Shown one piece after another: positions 35,069 through 42,859 of a stretch of DNA of 64,000 nucleotides. A program made the translations under genes and the position numbers. Within the stretch, counting starts at the first letter, position 1. Every line of letters starts with the position of its first letter. Source of the stretch: RHLJ01 sp048058975 (lineage in GTDB: Bacteria > Bacteroidota > Rhodothermia > Balneolales > Balneolaceae); the NCBI GenBank assembly GCA_048058975.1, contig JBLLNP010000022.1, positions 1 to 64,000 of the forward strand. Direction: 5' to 3'. The notes below the pieces were generated by a model. The model was not told the DNA's origin. It ran no database searches and worked only from the letters and a program-made list of their open reading frames with translations.

Positions 35069-35927
35069 TGATTCGGGTTTCTTTAGAATCTGTTTTAGTC
35101 AAAATTTCAACAGCAGTACTTACTTCAGAACTCATAGTGTATCCGTTCTCGAGCAAGGTTTGTTTGGTGTCTTCCATGACCTGGGTTTTTATATCACCAA
35201 GAACTGATAATTCAGAAAAAGTATTAATCCAAAAGAAAATTTCCAGCTCGATATAATTTGCTGTAAAGTTGGCAATTTGGACAGAAGGAGCTGGATCGCT
35301 TAATACCCCAGGTATTTTTTTAATGGTCTCAAATATAAGCTTTCGGGCATTTCGCGAATCATCTCTGAAGTCTATCCCAATAGTAAATCTTCCTCTTCGC
35401 AAACCGTCTCTTGTATAATTATTCAGAGTATTTTTGAAGATAATAGCGCTGGGAATAAAGATGTCAATTCCGTCTCCGGTACGAACGTGCACATCCCTTA
35501 TGTTTATGGTTTTAACAATTCCAAGTATTCCATTGCTTTCAATCAAGTCTCCTACATCAAAAGAGCGACTGAACGACATGAACAATCCGGCTAGCAGATT
35601 TTCTCCTATCTCCCTGAATGCAAAGCCCAATACCACGGTAAGTACTCCACCAGCTGCAAGTAGCCCCGAAGCGGTTTGGGTTAAGCCCATAATTTGGAGC
35701 GAGAAAATGATCCCAATCAGATAAAAAAACCATCGAGTAAACCGCCGGATTAGAATTACCCGCTTTGCCGAGGTATTCGTTCGGTCAAGTATCTTCTTAG
35801 CTGTGCGACCTGCTACGAGTCCAAAAAAAATGAAAATCGTCAAGACTATAAGTCCGAGCAAAATCTCAGGTAGAGATTGCTTTACTAAAAGGTAAAAATC
35901 GTTAAAGCTTTGAGTGACTTCGTTCAT
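35061..35927 (-). CDS. MscS-family mechanosensitive channel
   Basis: 288 residues with three N-terminal transmembrane helices. The pore-lining TM3 and following segment read SGLLAAGGVLTVVLGFAFREIGENLLAG, here seen as LLAAGGVL and GFAFREIGENL. The beta domain has FDVGDLIESNGILGIV and the IFIPSAIIFKNTLNNYTRDG motif, and a C-terminal alpha/beta domain completes the heptamer vestibule. A standard small MscS (286 residues in E. coli). It sits 11 bases after the amidase gene. Osmotic release valve of the inner membrane. Confidence 0.95.
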   Translation of the reverse strand: MNEVTQSFNDFYLLVKQSLPEILLGLIVLTIFIFFGLVAGRTAKKILDRTNTSAKRVILIRRFTRWFFYLIGIIFSLQIMGLTQTASGLLAAGGVLTVVLGFAFREIGENLLAGLFMSFSRSFDVGDLIESNGILGIVKTINIRDVHVRTGDGIDIFIPSAIIFKNTLNNYTRDGLRRGRFTIGIDFRDDSRNARKLIFETIKKIPGVLSDPAPSVQIANFTANYIELEIFFWINTFSELSVLGDIKTQVMEDTKQTLLENGYTMSSEVSTAVEILTKTDSKETRINV

Positions 35928-35938
35928 TTAGTAAACAA

Positions 35939-37603
35939 TTAATTTGAGAAAAGAGGAGGGTGCTTTTTGTGATGCTGGGTAGCCTGTTGATAGGCTTTTG
36001 CGACAGAAAGGACCGTAGCTTCATCAAACAAGTCTCCCATAAATGTTATGCTTGTTGGCCGACCTTGTTCGTCAAAACCATTTGGCAGAACTACTGTTGG
36101 ATGGCTTGTCAGATTTGTTGCGACCAAATTACTGTTTCCAAATGATGGAGTAATATACACATCTACTTCTTGCATGAGTTTTTCCATTTCCTGTATGAGT
36201 TGGAATCGAACCCGGTTTGCATTGATATACTCAACGGCCGGAATAAAACGAGACGACCTGAAGCGGTTAGGCCATGCGCCGGGACTTTGCCTCACAAGCA
36301 TATCATCGGTATTGGATAGCGTAAGTTGGTCGAACGCGGCAGCAGCTTCAGAAGCAAGAATAATCCGAAGTGCATTAACATCAATATCAGGCAACTCTAT
36401 AGGTATTAGCTCAACACCTAAATTTCTGAGCACGTCTAAAGTGAGGCTATCCTGTTTTTTTGTACGATAATCCTGATCGAATGCGGATTTAAGATATCCG
36501 ATTTTCAATGTGCTAATGTCAAGATGAGCGTTATAGTTGAAGGGAAGATCAATAATTGTCTGATCAACATTATCAGGTCCGTAAATCGCATTGAATACTA
36601 AGGCTAGATCTTCAACATTGCGGGTAATTGGCCCGACCTTATCCATTGTCCAGCTCAGAGCCATAGCGCCTGTTCGGCTAACCCGGCCATATGTAGGCCG
36701 AAGCCCGGTAACTCCATTTCTTGTAGATGGCGAAACAATAGAGCCCAAAGTTTCTGTACCTATTGAAAAAGGAAATAGTCCTGCAGAAGTTCCTGATGCA
36801 GAGCCCGCCGAAGAACCGCTGGAACCTTGCTCCAAATCCCAAGGATTTCTGGTGCGACCTCCAAACCAGACATCTCCTGATGCCAGTGCACCAAGCGTGG
36901 TTTTAGCAATTAATACAGCGCCTGCTTCATCCAGTTTTTTAACCACAGTAGCCGTTTCGTTAATTACCTGGTCTTTATATGGCGTAGCCCCCCAGGTTGT
37001 ATTGTAACCTTCAACCGCAAAGAGGTCTTTTGCACCATAAGGAATTCCATGAAGTGGGCCTCTGTATGTTCCTTCAGCAAATTCCCGATCCATTTTTCTG
37101 GCTTGCTTTAATGCCCTTTCACGTGTGATGGTTACAATGGCAAGTAGTTGGGGATCATAGCGTTCAATTCTGGAAATAAAAAACTCTGCTAATTCAACAG
37201 AAGTGATTTTCTTATTTTTAATGAGGGAAGAGAGTTCGGTCACAGAATAGAATGCGAGATCATTAATATCATCAGGTAATTCAATATTCTCGGGGATGTC
37301 CCATACAATCTGGTTTTGTTGAACGTCAAAAGTTTTTCCTACTGGAACAGGATTAAATACAAGAGCAGGAGGGACGGAGTTTTCAAGATGTACATTGCGA
37401 ATAATCTGAAGTCTCTCCCTTGTGTTTTCCAGGCTGCTAATCATAGTGTCAGCCTCTGCTTCAGTAAAGTTAATACCTACCAAGTTGCCTGCATTATGAA
37501 CCATTTCAGAAGTGATAGGAGCATCTTTATCGTTTAATAAACCGAAAACGGATAAAGATCCTATAAGTGAGCCCGCAAGAAAAAGAACTATTTTACTATT
37601 CAT
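35939..37603 (-). CDS. Secreted amidase (amidase-signature family)
   Basis: 554 residues with an N-terminal signal or anchor (about 5-22) and an extra N-terminal region of about 110 residues before the amidase-signature domain. The Ser-cisSer-Lys triad is visible: Lys in PYGAKDLFAVEG, the Gly/Ser-rich block GSSGSSAGSASGTSAGL, and the nucleophile Ser in IGTETLGSIVSPS. An exported amidohydrolase; closest in style to Asp/Glu-tRNA amidotransferase subunit A paralogues that act on amides or peptides. First gene of the minus-strand run with MscS. Confidence 0.92.
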   Translation of the reverse strand: MNSKIVLFLAGSLIGSLSVFGLLNDKDAPITSEMVHNAGNLVGINFTEAEADTMISSLENTRERLQIIRNVHLENSVPPALVFNPVPVGKTFDVQQNQIVWDIPENIELPDDINDLAFYSVTELSSLIKNKKITSVELAEFFISRIERYDPQLLAIVTITRERALKQARKMDREFAEGTYRGPLHGIPYGAKDLFAVEGYNTTWGATPYKDQVINETATVVKKLDEAGAVLIAKTTLGALASGDVWFGGRTRNPWDLEQGSSGSSAGSASGTSAGLFPFSIGTETLGSIVSPSTRNGVTGLRPTYGRVSRTGAMALSWTMDKVGPITRNVEDLALVFNAIYGPDNVDQTIIDLPFNYNAHLDISTLKIGYLKSAFDQDYRTKKQDSLTLDVLRNLGVELIPIELPDIDVNALRIILASEAAAAFDQLTLSNTDDMLVRQSPGAWPNRFRSSRFIPAVEYINANRVRFQLIQEMEKLMQEVDVYITPSFGNSNLVATNLTSHPTVVLPNGFDEQGRPTSITFMGDLFDEATVLSVAKAYQQATQHHKKHPPLFSN

Positions 37604-37898
37604 GATTTAGAATGTTTAAATGTTTATTGAAGCAAAGTTAATTATTCATTTTATCATTCAGTAATTAAGAAGAGGCTTGACGTCTTGTCTTTGACTTTAG
37701 ATTTGGTTTTGGTCTGAATAAAGGAGACCTTAGTGTTGCAAGTTAAAGGTCAGGAATCGGTAACTACAGTACAGTATTTGTTTTCCCTTCTCTAGTTTGT
37801 TTAACTAAATTTTAACCCCACAGCCGAATTGATAACAAAGTGCAGCTTACTATGCGCTTTTAACTGTACCTGAGGGGCCCAATACACATATTTTTATA
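37604..37898. other. Intergenic region before the cold-shock gene
   Basis: 295 bases without a credible ORF. It holds the divergent promoters of the amidase and the cold-shock gene. An AT-rich stretch (around 37795-37815) and a GGGGCCC near 37875 precede the cold-shock start. I see no riboswitch. A long 5' leader is common for cold-shock mRNAs, but no cold-box could be identified. Confidence 0.5.
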
Positions 37899-38108
37899 AT
37901 GGAATACGGTAAAGTAAAATGGTTTGATAGTGAAAAAGGATTTGGATTTATCACGCCAGAAAGTGGTGGCAAAGATGTATTTGTTCATCGCAACAATATT
38001 GAAAATTTAGGGGCTGAAGAAAGTCTTAATGACGGAGAAGAAGTAGAATTTACTATTTCTGAAACTCCAAAAGGCTTAAGCGCAGTTGATGTTTACAGAC
38101 TTCAATAA
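37899..38108 (+). CDS. Cold-shock domain protein (CspA family)
   Basis: 69 residues, the standard size. RNP1 KGFGFITPE and RNP2 VFVHRNNIE are intact, with GKVKWFDSEKG at the start and a final GLSAVDVYRL. An RNA chaperone binding single-stranded nucleic acids. Followed by its own terminator, so monocistronic. Confidence 0.97.
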   Translation: MEYGKVKWFDSEKGFGFITPESGGKDVFVHRNNIENLGAEESLNDGEEVEFTISETPKGLSAVDVYRLQ

Positions 38109-38130
38109 GCGTTAACGTTCTTATTTTAAA

Positions 38131-38160
38131 GCTGTGTAATTTTTTACACGGCTTTTTTTA
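38131..38160 (+). terminator. Terminator of the cold-shock gene
   Basis: GCTGTGTAA (38131-38139) pairs with TTACACGGC (38144-38152) followed by seven T. It lies 22 bases after the stop and immediately before the convergent VOC gene. Confidence 0.9.
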
Positions 38161-38164
38161 TGCG

Positions 38165-38524
38165 CTAGTTTCTTGCTTCAAAATTAGGATTCTGAATGAT
38201 TCCCAGCATATTCCCGAACGGATCAATCACAGTAGCAACATACACGTCTCCTCCTACATGCATTATTTCTTCATCGGGTGTTGCGCCAAGACCCATAAGT
38301 TTTTCCCAGGCTTTATTTATATCGTTTACTCCCCAATAGACAATGCTCCCCTGACTACCGGGTTTTCGATCGGGTTGTAACCCAAGCTCGTACCCTCCAA
38401 TATCAAAGCCTACGTAGTAAGGTTCGTCAAAATAAGGTTCTTCTCCGGTTACTTTAGAATACCATGATTTTGCTTTTTCGATGTCGGGGGCTGGGTAGAT
38501 AACAGTTCGTAATCCTTTAAGCAT
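38165..38524 (-). CDS. VOC-superfamily (glyoxalase-like) protein
   Basis: 119 residues from the ATG at 38524; the longer reading would need TTG at 38551. It is a vicinal-oxygen-chelate fold with two beta-alpha-beta-beta-beta modules: LRTVIYPAPDIEKAKSWYSKV and, in the second, WGVNDINKAWEKLMGLGAT and VIDPFGNMLGIIQNP. Several metal-ligand positions (the Glu in YELGLQ) are kept, but the His usual in glyoxalase I is not obvious. Could be an antibiotic-resistance-like or epimerase-like member; substrate unknown. Confidence 0.85.
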   Translation of the reverse strand: MLKGLRTVIYPAPDIEKAKSWYSKVTGEEPYFDEPYYVGFDIGGYELGLQPDRKPGSQGSIVYWGVNDINKAWEKLMGLGATPDEEIMHVGGDVYVATVIDPFGNMLGIIQNPNFEARN

Positions 38525-38588
38525 AATTCCAAATGGTTTTGTTATGCTCAATGTAGATAAAAATCACTCACAATTTACAGGAATAAAA

Positions 38589-38619
38589 AAGCCTCAATGG
38601 TTTCAACCAACTGAGGCTT
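38589..38619 (-). terminator. Terminator of the DUF4402-like gene
   Basis: AAGCCTCA (38589-38596) pairs with TGAGGCTT (38612-38619), with an inner TGGTT/AACCA stem. It is followed by a T-run on the minus strand. Confidence 0.85.
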
Positions 38620-38641
38620 GGGGTACAGAATAAATTTCTTT

Positions 38642-39049
38642 CTATAAGTAGTTTATGGTAGTTGTTAAGTTTCCTTGATAATTCCCTTTCAGAAGTTTGC
38701 TATTAAGAGGCTCTATTTCTGTATTAAAATTTACTTGATGTTTACCGTCGTTAAATTGATGATTGCCCTGAGAGCTGATTCTGATTTCATCCCCAAATTC
38801 ATTTCTTAGTACAACATCATTCTCAATGTCAACCTGAGAATCCAGATAGCTGGGAGTAGTAAAGTTGAAGCTTCCACCACTTCGTTCTCCATTTTCTAAA
38901 TCCACATTAATTGATTCAACATTACTAAGAGTAACCCCACTTACAACTGTTGCAGAAATTCTCATAGTTGATGTAACAGTACCTTGTGCAACTAAGCCTT
39001 CGCTAAGAAAAGCGATTAGTAGAATGGATATGTATAGTACTGTTTTCAT
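38642..39049 (-). CDS. Secreted DUF4402-like beta-sandwich protein
   Basis: 135 residues with a signal peptide ending at VAQ. The mature domain of about 113 residues starts with TSTMRISATVVSGVTLSN and ends in LLKGNYQGNLTTTINYL, the G-x-Y-x-G-...-T-V-x-Y ending of DUF4402 and other pilin-like beta-sandwich proteins. It stands alone, with a terminator after it. Possibly a surface or fimbrial subunit; the family is assigned by pattern. Confidence 0.72.
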   Translation of the reverse strand: MKTVLYISILLIAFLSEGLVAQGTVTSTMRISATVVSGVTLSNVESINVDLENGERSGGSFNFTTPSYLDSQVDIENDVVLRNEFGDEIRISSQGNHQFNDGKHQVNFNTEIEPLNSKLLKGNYQGNLTTTINYL

Positions 39050-39214
39050 GAGAATTTTAATCTGACAGTAATATATTAAAATTTTCTAACATTAAAAAAT
39101 TTTAATAATTAAAATTCGACATTATTCTCTCAAAAAGGTTCTTCTTTAAAAAAAAGAGGCTGAAACTGCTTTAAAGGGCTTATGGAAAGGCTTGTTTTTG
39201 TAAAAGAGTGGATA

Positions 39215-39242
39215 CAAAAAAAGCCCAACCTAAGTTGAGCTT
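39215..39242 (-). terminator. Terminator after the tRNA-fragment/GIY-YIG element
   Basis: AAGCCCAAC (39221-39229) pairs with GTTGAGCTT (39234-39242) with one mismatch. Seven T follow on the minus strand, 13 bases beyond the tRNA fragment's 3' end. Confidence 0.8.
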
Positions 39243-39254
39243 GAAAGATTAACG

Positions 39255-39320
39255 TCGAGGTGACAGGATTTGAACCTGCGACCCTCCCGCAACCCGGGAT
39301 GCGCTTAACAGGCTACGCCA
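39255..39320 (-). pseudogene. tRNA 3' fragment (acceptor 5' half missing)
   Basis: The minus strand shows a D-arm (TGGCGTAGCC...AAGCGC), a degenerate anticodon arm two bases shorter than in the nearby tRNA-Pro, a perfect T-arm (GCAGGTTCAAATCCTGT) and a 3' acceptor strand CACCTCG plus discriminator A. The 5' acceptor strand (which should read CGAGGTG) is absent; the GIY-YIG reading frame takes its place. From the D-arm and T-arm it is closest to the complete tRNA-Pro 300 bases away, but the anticodon arm differs. Not a functional tRNA. Confidence 0.85.
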
Positions 39321-39565
39321 TTTTCTTTAAGCCATTGATAAGCTTTTTGGGGATTCTTCATCCTTTTTAGCTTAAGCTCAACATCTAGGGCCTCCGATTT
39401 ACTTTCATATTCATAATACCCCTTAAGAACCCATGGTCTGCGACTTCTAGTATATTTATTTTGAGCTGAGTTATGGCTAATAATCCGCTGTTTAAGATCA
39501 GAAGTTGAACCATATTAATGTGTACCTGTGGTTTCACATTGAAGCTTATATGCTAAGTGTTCCAT
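39305..39565 (-). pseudogene. GIY-YIG (URI/UPF0213-type) endonuclease pseudogene running into a tRNA fragment
   Basis: From ATG 39565 the frame reads MEHLAYKLQCETTGTH, then TAA at 39517-39515, then YGSTSDLKQRIISHNSAQ and on through YTRSRRPWVLKGYYEYES, KSEALDVELKLKRMK and QKAYQWLKENGVAC to a stop at 39305. It matches the small GIY-YIG domain: AYKL is the GIY part, (Y)YGST the YIG part, with Arg of the LKQR helix and Glu of KSEALDVE in catalytic places. One Tyr codon has become TAA, so the gene is dead unless the stop is read through. Its last codons lie inside the tRNA fragment. It starts just after the tRNA-Pro terminator with no clear ribosome site. Confidence 0.85.
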
Positions 39566-39576
39566 AACTCTATAAA

Positions 39577-39608
39577 TAAAAAAGCACTGATTTAAAACCA
39601 GTGCTTTT
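39577..39608 (-). terminator. Terminator of tRNA-Pro
   Basis: AAAGCACTG (39581-39589) pairs with CAGTGCTTT (39599-39607). A T-run follows on the minus strand, six bases beyond the tRNA 3' end. Confidence 0.85.
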
Positions 39609-39613
39609 GTAAG

Positions 39614-39687
39614 TCGAGGCGACAGGATTTGAACCTGCGACCCCTCGGCCCCCAGCCGAGTGCGCTACCGGACTACGCCACGCCTCG
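39614..39687 (-). tRNA. tRNA-Pro (anticodon GGG)
   Basis: Complete cloverleaf: acceptor CGAGGCG/CGCCTCG with discriminator A, D-arm GGCGTAGTCCGGTAGCGC, anticodon stem CTCGG/CCGAG with loop CTGGGGG (anticodon GGG), and T-arm GCAGGTTCAAATCCTGT. CCA is not encoded. It is followed by its own terminator. Confidence 0.96.
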
Positions 39688-39775
39688 AATTAAATAAAGA
39701 TACAATGAACTATTGGGTAAACTCAATTCGAATTCTGAGTTTCTATACAAGCTAGACTTCTGTATTCGGTCTTAC

Positions 39776-40543
39776 TTATAGCTTATCCGAAAAGGTGACT
39801 TTATTTTTTTTCGCGATTGCCCTGGCTTGTGGAGTTTTCAGTGCAATAAATAAAAGCGATTTAAGAAACCATTCTACAGGTTTCGGAAACTTTCTAAGAA
39901 CATCGATCCATAAAATAACTCTTATCTCATCGGTGAAATTAGCAGCATCATGCATATAGTTATCATTAAAAATAATCCCTTCACCATTTTTCCAATGATA
40001 AACTTCTCCTTTTTCTATGCTTGCCTTGTCCTTGTTTTGGTTGTCTTCAAAATCTCCATTAATGCGTAACCAGCACTTCTTGTGTTCATTATTATCCGGA
40101 ATGATAATCCCCATATGATACCTCAAAAAACCCTGGAAGTATCCCTGATGAGGCGTAATATGCTGCTGGGGTTCAAGTATAGAAAAGAAAGCTGTATAAA
40201 TATCAGGGACGCCTTTCAGTATTTCTGCGGTCTTTGGGCAGAGGTCGCAATTCTCTTCTATAAATACACCCGACTTAAACATAAAAGACTTCCATTTCAA
40301 AGTATGAATTCCTGCCTCTGTTTCTTCACCGGCCATCCCTTTTATGTCTTTTAATTCGCTGTAATGCTTGAACAAAGCTTTACATTCTTCCTGGATAACA
40401 GCGTGGTTATCTTCCAGTTTCTTAAAATGAGGATACATCTCTTGATAATCATAGATAAAAGCCGGAGTACGATTAAACCACCCCCAATCCTCAAATTTCA
40501 AAATCGCATCATTTAATAGCTCGAAAGAATCAAATTTGCCCAT
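39776..40543 (-). CDS. Aspartyl/asparaginyl beta-hydroxylase-family protein
   Basis: 255 residues. A cupin/2-oxoglutarate Fe(II) dioxygenase of the Asp_Arg_Hydrox family: the first ligand lies in ITPHQGYFQGFLRYHMGI, W-R-I-N-G as the 2-OG support, GEGIIFNDNYMHDAANFTDEIRVILWIDV with the distal His and Arg. An N-terminal region of about 110 residues has a WFNRTPAFIYDYQE motif and a CDLCP pair. Bacterial members hydroxylate proteins or lipid A (LpxO-like). Stands alone. Confidence 0.9.
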   Translation of the reverse strand: MGKFDSFELLNDAILKFEDWGWFNRTPAFIYDYQEMYPHFKKLEDNHAVIQEECKALFKHYSELKDIKGMAGEETEAGIHTLKWKSFMFKSGVFIEENCDLCPKTAEILKGVPDIYTAFFSILEPQQHITPHQGYFQGFLRYHMGIIIPDNNEHKKCWLRINGDFEDNQNKDKASIEKGEVYHWKNGEGIIFNDNYMHDAANFTDEIRVILWIDVLRKFPKPVEWFLKSLLFIALKTPQARAIAKKNKVTFSDKL

Positions 40544-40665
40544 GTAAAAAGTGTAGATAATAAGTTTTATAACTCTGGATTCTTTTTAGAATGCATGGTT
40601 ACTGCATCAGAGACAAAAATACTAAAATCAGAAATTAAGTAAGGGGATTCTTTAATATTTTTAGA

Positions 40666-41064
40666 CTATCCCTTTGATTGGCACAACTCGACCAATACAC
40701 CACTATTATCTTTGGGATGAACAAAAGCTACCAACTTGTTATCTGCTCCGTTTTTGGGCTGTTCATTAAGTACAGTAAATCCCTCGGAACGTAAGCGATC
40801 CAGTTCCGCGAAAATATCTGATACTTCGAAAGCTACATGATGAAGCCCTTCTCCTTTCTTTTCCACATACTTTGCAATTACTGAGTCTGAAGAAGTAGCT
40901 CCAAGCAGTTCCACTTTAGATTCACCGGTTTGAAAGAACGCTGTTTCTACTTTCTCAGATTCCACTACCTCTCTTTTGTCGCATGTTTTCTTCAGAATTG
41001 TTTCATACGTTTTAATTGCGGCTTCCAAATCTTTTACAGCAATTCCTACATGATCAATATGCAT
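40666..41064 (-). CDS. mce: Methylmalonyl-CoA epimerase
   Basis: 132 residues from the ATG at 41064; the longer open frame adds a non-homologous tail that reaches the divergent gene. The sequence is canonical: MHIDHVGIAVKDLEAAIKTY, VETAFFQTGESKVELLGATS, KGEGLHHVAFEVSDI, and a closing HPKDNSGVLVELCQ. Metal ligands His (IDHVGIAV), His (LHHVAF) and Glu (LVELCQ) are present. It interconverts (2R)- and (2S)-methylmalonyl-CoA between propionyl-CoA carboxylase and the mutase. Divergent from the cyclophilin gene. Confidence 0.95.
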   Translation of the reverse strand: MHIDHVGIAVKDLEAAIKTYETILKKTCDKREVVESEKVETAFFQTGESKVELLGATSSDSVIAKYVEKKGEGLHHVAFEVSDIFAELDRLRSEGFTVLNEQPKNGADNKLVAFVHPKDNSGVLVELCQSKG

Positions 41065-41155
41065 GATGTACGTTTTTAAGAAGATTAAAAGTGATGTATT
41101 TCGTACTATCAGGCACACGAAATAACCACCCGAAATTATCAAATACATTCGCTCA

Positions 41156-42028
41156 ATGAAAAAACTTTCCTTATTACTTTTATTAATTTCATTATCTCTT
41201 TCCTGTGCTCAATCCGAAAAAGAAGAAGTGCAGACAACAGATGAAATAGCTATAATAAGTACAGATTTTGGCGAAATATATGTGGCTTTGTATGACGAAA
41301 CCCCGCTTCATAAACAGAATTTCTTAAAGCTTGCTAAGGAGGGCTTTTATGACAGCACGACCTTTCATCGCATAATCGAAGAGTTTATGATTCAGGGTGG
41401 AGATCCGAATTCAAAAGATGAAATTCCGTTTAATGATGGTCAGGGAGGTCCGGGTTATACAATATATGCTGAATTCAATACAAAGTTCATCCATAAAAAA
41501 GGGGCGCTGGGTGCTGCTCGATTGGGAGATCAGCAAAACCCGCAAAAGAAATCCAGTGGTTCTCAATTCTATATTGTACAAGGAAGACCGGTATCCAGTT
41601 TAGAGTTAGATCAGGTTTTGGCTAACATTAACAATTCTGCAGTTCAGGGTTTAATTAGGGAGTACTGCTTTTTACCCGAAAATGCAGGGATATTGGAATC
41701 TTTACAACGCAATCAAGCGGCAGGAAGATTAGATAGTGTTCAGGCTATTATCAATAGAATTGAACCAATTGCTACAGAGGGATATATCCCCAAAACATAT
41801 TCTCAAGAACAAAGAGATACTTATGCTACACTTGGGGGCACACCATTTTTGGATTGGAATTATACTGTATTTGGGGAAGTAATTAAAGGATTGGCAATTG
41901 TTGATTCGATCGCTGTTCAGCAAAAAGGACCGTCAGACCGACCATTGGAAAATATCATAATGACTGTTCGGATTGAAGAAATGCAAAGAGAAAAGATTAC
42001 TACCGAATTTGGCTATTCCTATAATTAA
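41156..42028 (+). CDS. Cyclophilin-type peptidyl-prolyl isomerase, lipoprotein
   Basis: 290 residues with a lipoprotein signal (LSLSCAQ). The cyclophilin core is interrupted: residues about 30-140 (FGEIYVALYDETPLHKQNFLKLAKEGFYD, FHRIIEEFMIQGGDP, GALGAARLGDQQNPQKKSSGSQFYIV) and a return at the C-terminus (FLDWNYTVFGEVIKGLAIVDSIA) are separated by a helical insert of about 75 residues. The catalytic Arg (FHR) and Phe (FMIQ) are present. This insert is a known feature of Bacteroidota periplasmic PPIases. Followed by the YwqK-like gene with a three-base gap. Confidence 0.92.
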   Translation: MKKLSLLLLLISLSLSCAQSEKEEVQTTDEIAIISTDFGEIYVALYDETPLHKQNFLKLAKEGFYDSTTFHRIIEEFMIQGGDPNSKDEIPFNDGQGGPGYTIYAEFNTKFIHKKGALGAARLGDQQNPQKKSSGSQFYIVQGRPVSSLELDQVLANINNSAVQGLIREYCFLPENAGILESLQRNQAAGRLDSVQAIINRIEPIATEGYIPKTYSQEQRDTYATLGGTPFLDWNYTVFGEVIKGLAIVDSIAVQQKGPSDRPLENIIMTVRIEEMQREKITTEFGYSYN

Positions 42029-42031
42029 ATA

Positions 42032-42784
42032 GTGATGAGATCCACACCCATTTTTAATATTGTTTGTCTGGCGATAATATGTTTGGGATGTGTCACTCAG
42101 GAAAAGCCGGATCATTTTTTTCTGGATGGTTACCCGGATTTATATTTCGTAGATCAGGATGCTAATCCGGTGCCTACCAGTTTTTTTATAAATGATGCGA
42201 ATATGAACAGCATGACGATTTATGAAATATCAGATCGTCCTCTGAAACTGGTCTATCGAAAAACAAAAGAGCCGTACTCAGGATTCATAAGAACCTATCA
42301 CTGGGGAATATATAATATCGAAGCTGTGTTCGAAGATGGCAACATCGTACGATTACGTTACTGGCACCCAAACAGACAGCTTGCAATGGATATGGATTAT
42401 ACAACCAATACAGGCAAGGCTTGGGCGAATACCGGCATTTTATCCATAACCTGGGATGGAAGGGAAACTCAAACCCGGAATACAGCAACAGGGAATATCA
42501 GATCCATCCAGAATGATAGCATAAGCTATTTTTTTGATTTCGATGGGGAATTAAGTTTTTATAGCACCAGAACGGATTCATCAGTCATGCAATATTATGC
42601 TGATGGAACTCCTAGATTTTTATTCCCCATTTATAGAAATGGAATAAGAGATGGCAAAGTAAAAAGGTGGCACCCAAATGGTCATCTGCGAGCGGAAGGT
42701 CAATATAAAGATGGAGTAGAATCAGGAGTTTGGGTTGAGTATGATTCTCTTGGAAATGAAATCAAAAGAGTGGATTATAATTGA
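42032..42784 (+). CDS. YwqK-like MORN-variant repeat lipoprotein
   Basis: 250 residues with a lipoprotein signal (LAIICLGC). The body contains MORN-variant repeats of the YwqK type: RYWHPNRQLAMDMDY in the middle and RWHPNGHLRAEGQYKDGVESG, then VWVEYDSLGNEIKRV at the end. YwqK is labelled antitoxin in B. subtilis, but most Bacteroidota members are stand-alone surface or periplasmic proteins. It is co-transcribed with the PPIase. Role unknown. Confidence 0.82.
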   Translation: MMRSTPIFNIVCLAIICLGCVTQEKPDHFFLDGYPDLYFVDQDANPVPTSFFINDANMNSMTIYEISDRPLKLVYRKTKEPYSGFIRTYHWGIYNIEAVFEDGNIVRLRYWHPNRQLAMDMDYTTNTGKAWANTGILSITWDGRETQTRNTATGNIRSIQNDSISYFFDFDGELSFYSTRTDSSVMQYYADGTPRFLFPIYRNGIRDGKVKRWHPNGHLRAEGQYKDGVESGVWVEYDSLGNEIKRVDYN

Positions 42785-42859
42785 CCAGAAGGCTCTAGTT
42801 TTCAATTGTCTGAGGCATAGATTTTCCTTACTGTGTAGCTAGTTAACTAATTCAGCATC

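Noticed and set aside
39255..39320. Second functional tRNA
   Set aside because: The 5' acceptor strand is missing and the anticodon arm is degenerate.
42032..42784. Toxin-antitoxin module
   Set aside because: YwqK-like proteins are labelled antitoxins, but no toxin gene is adjacent and the protein is a lipoprotein following a PPIase.
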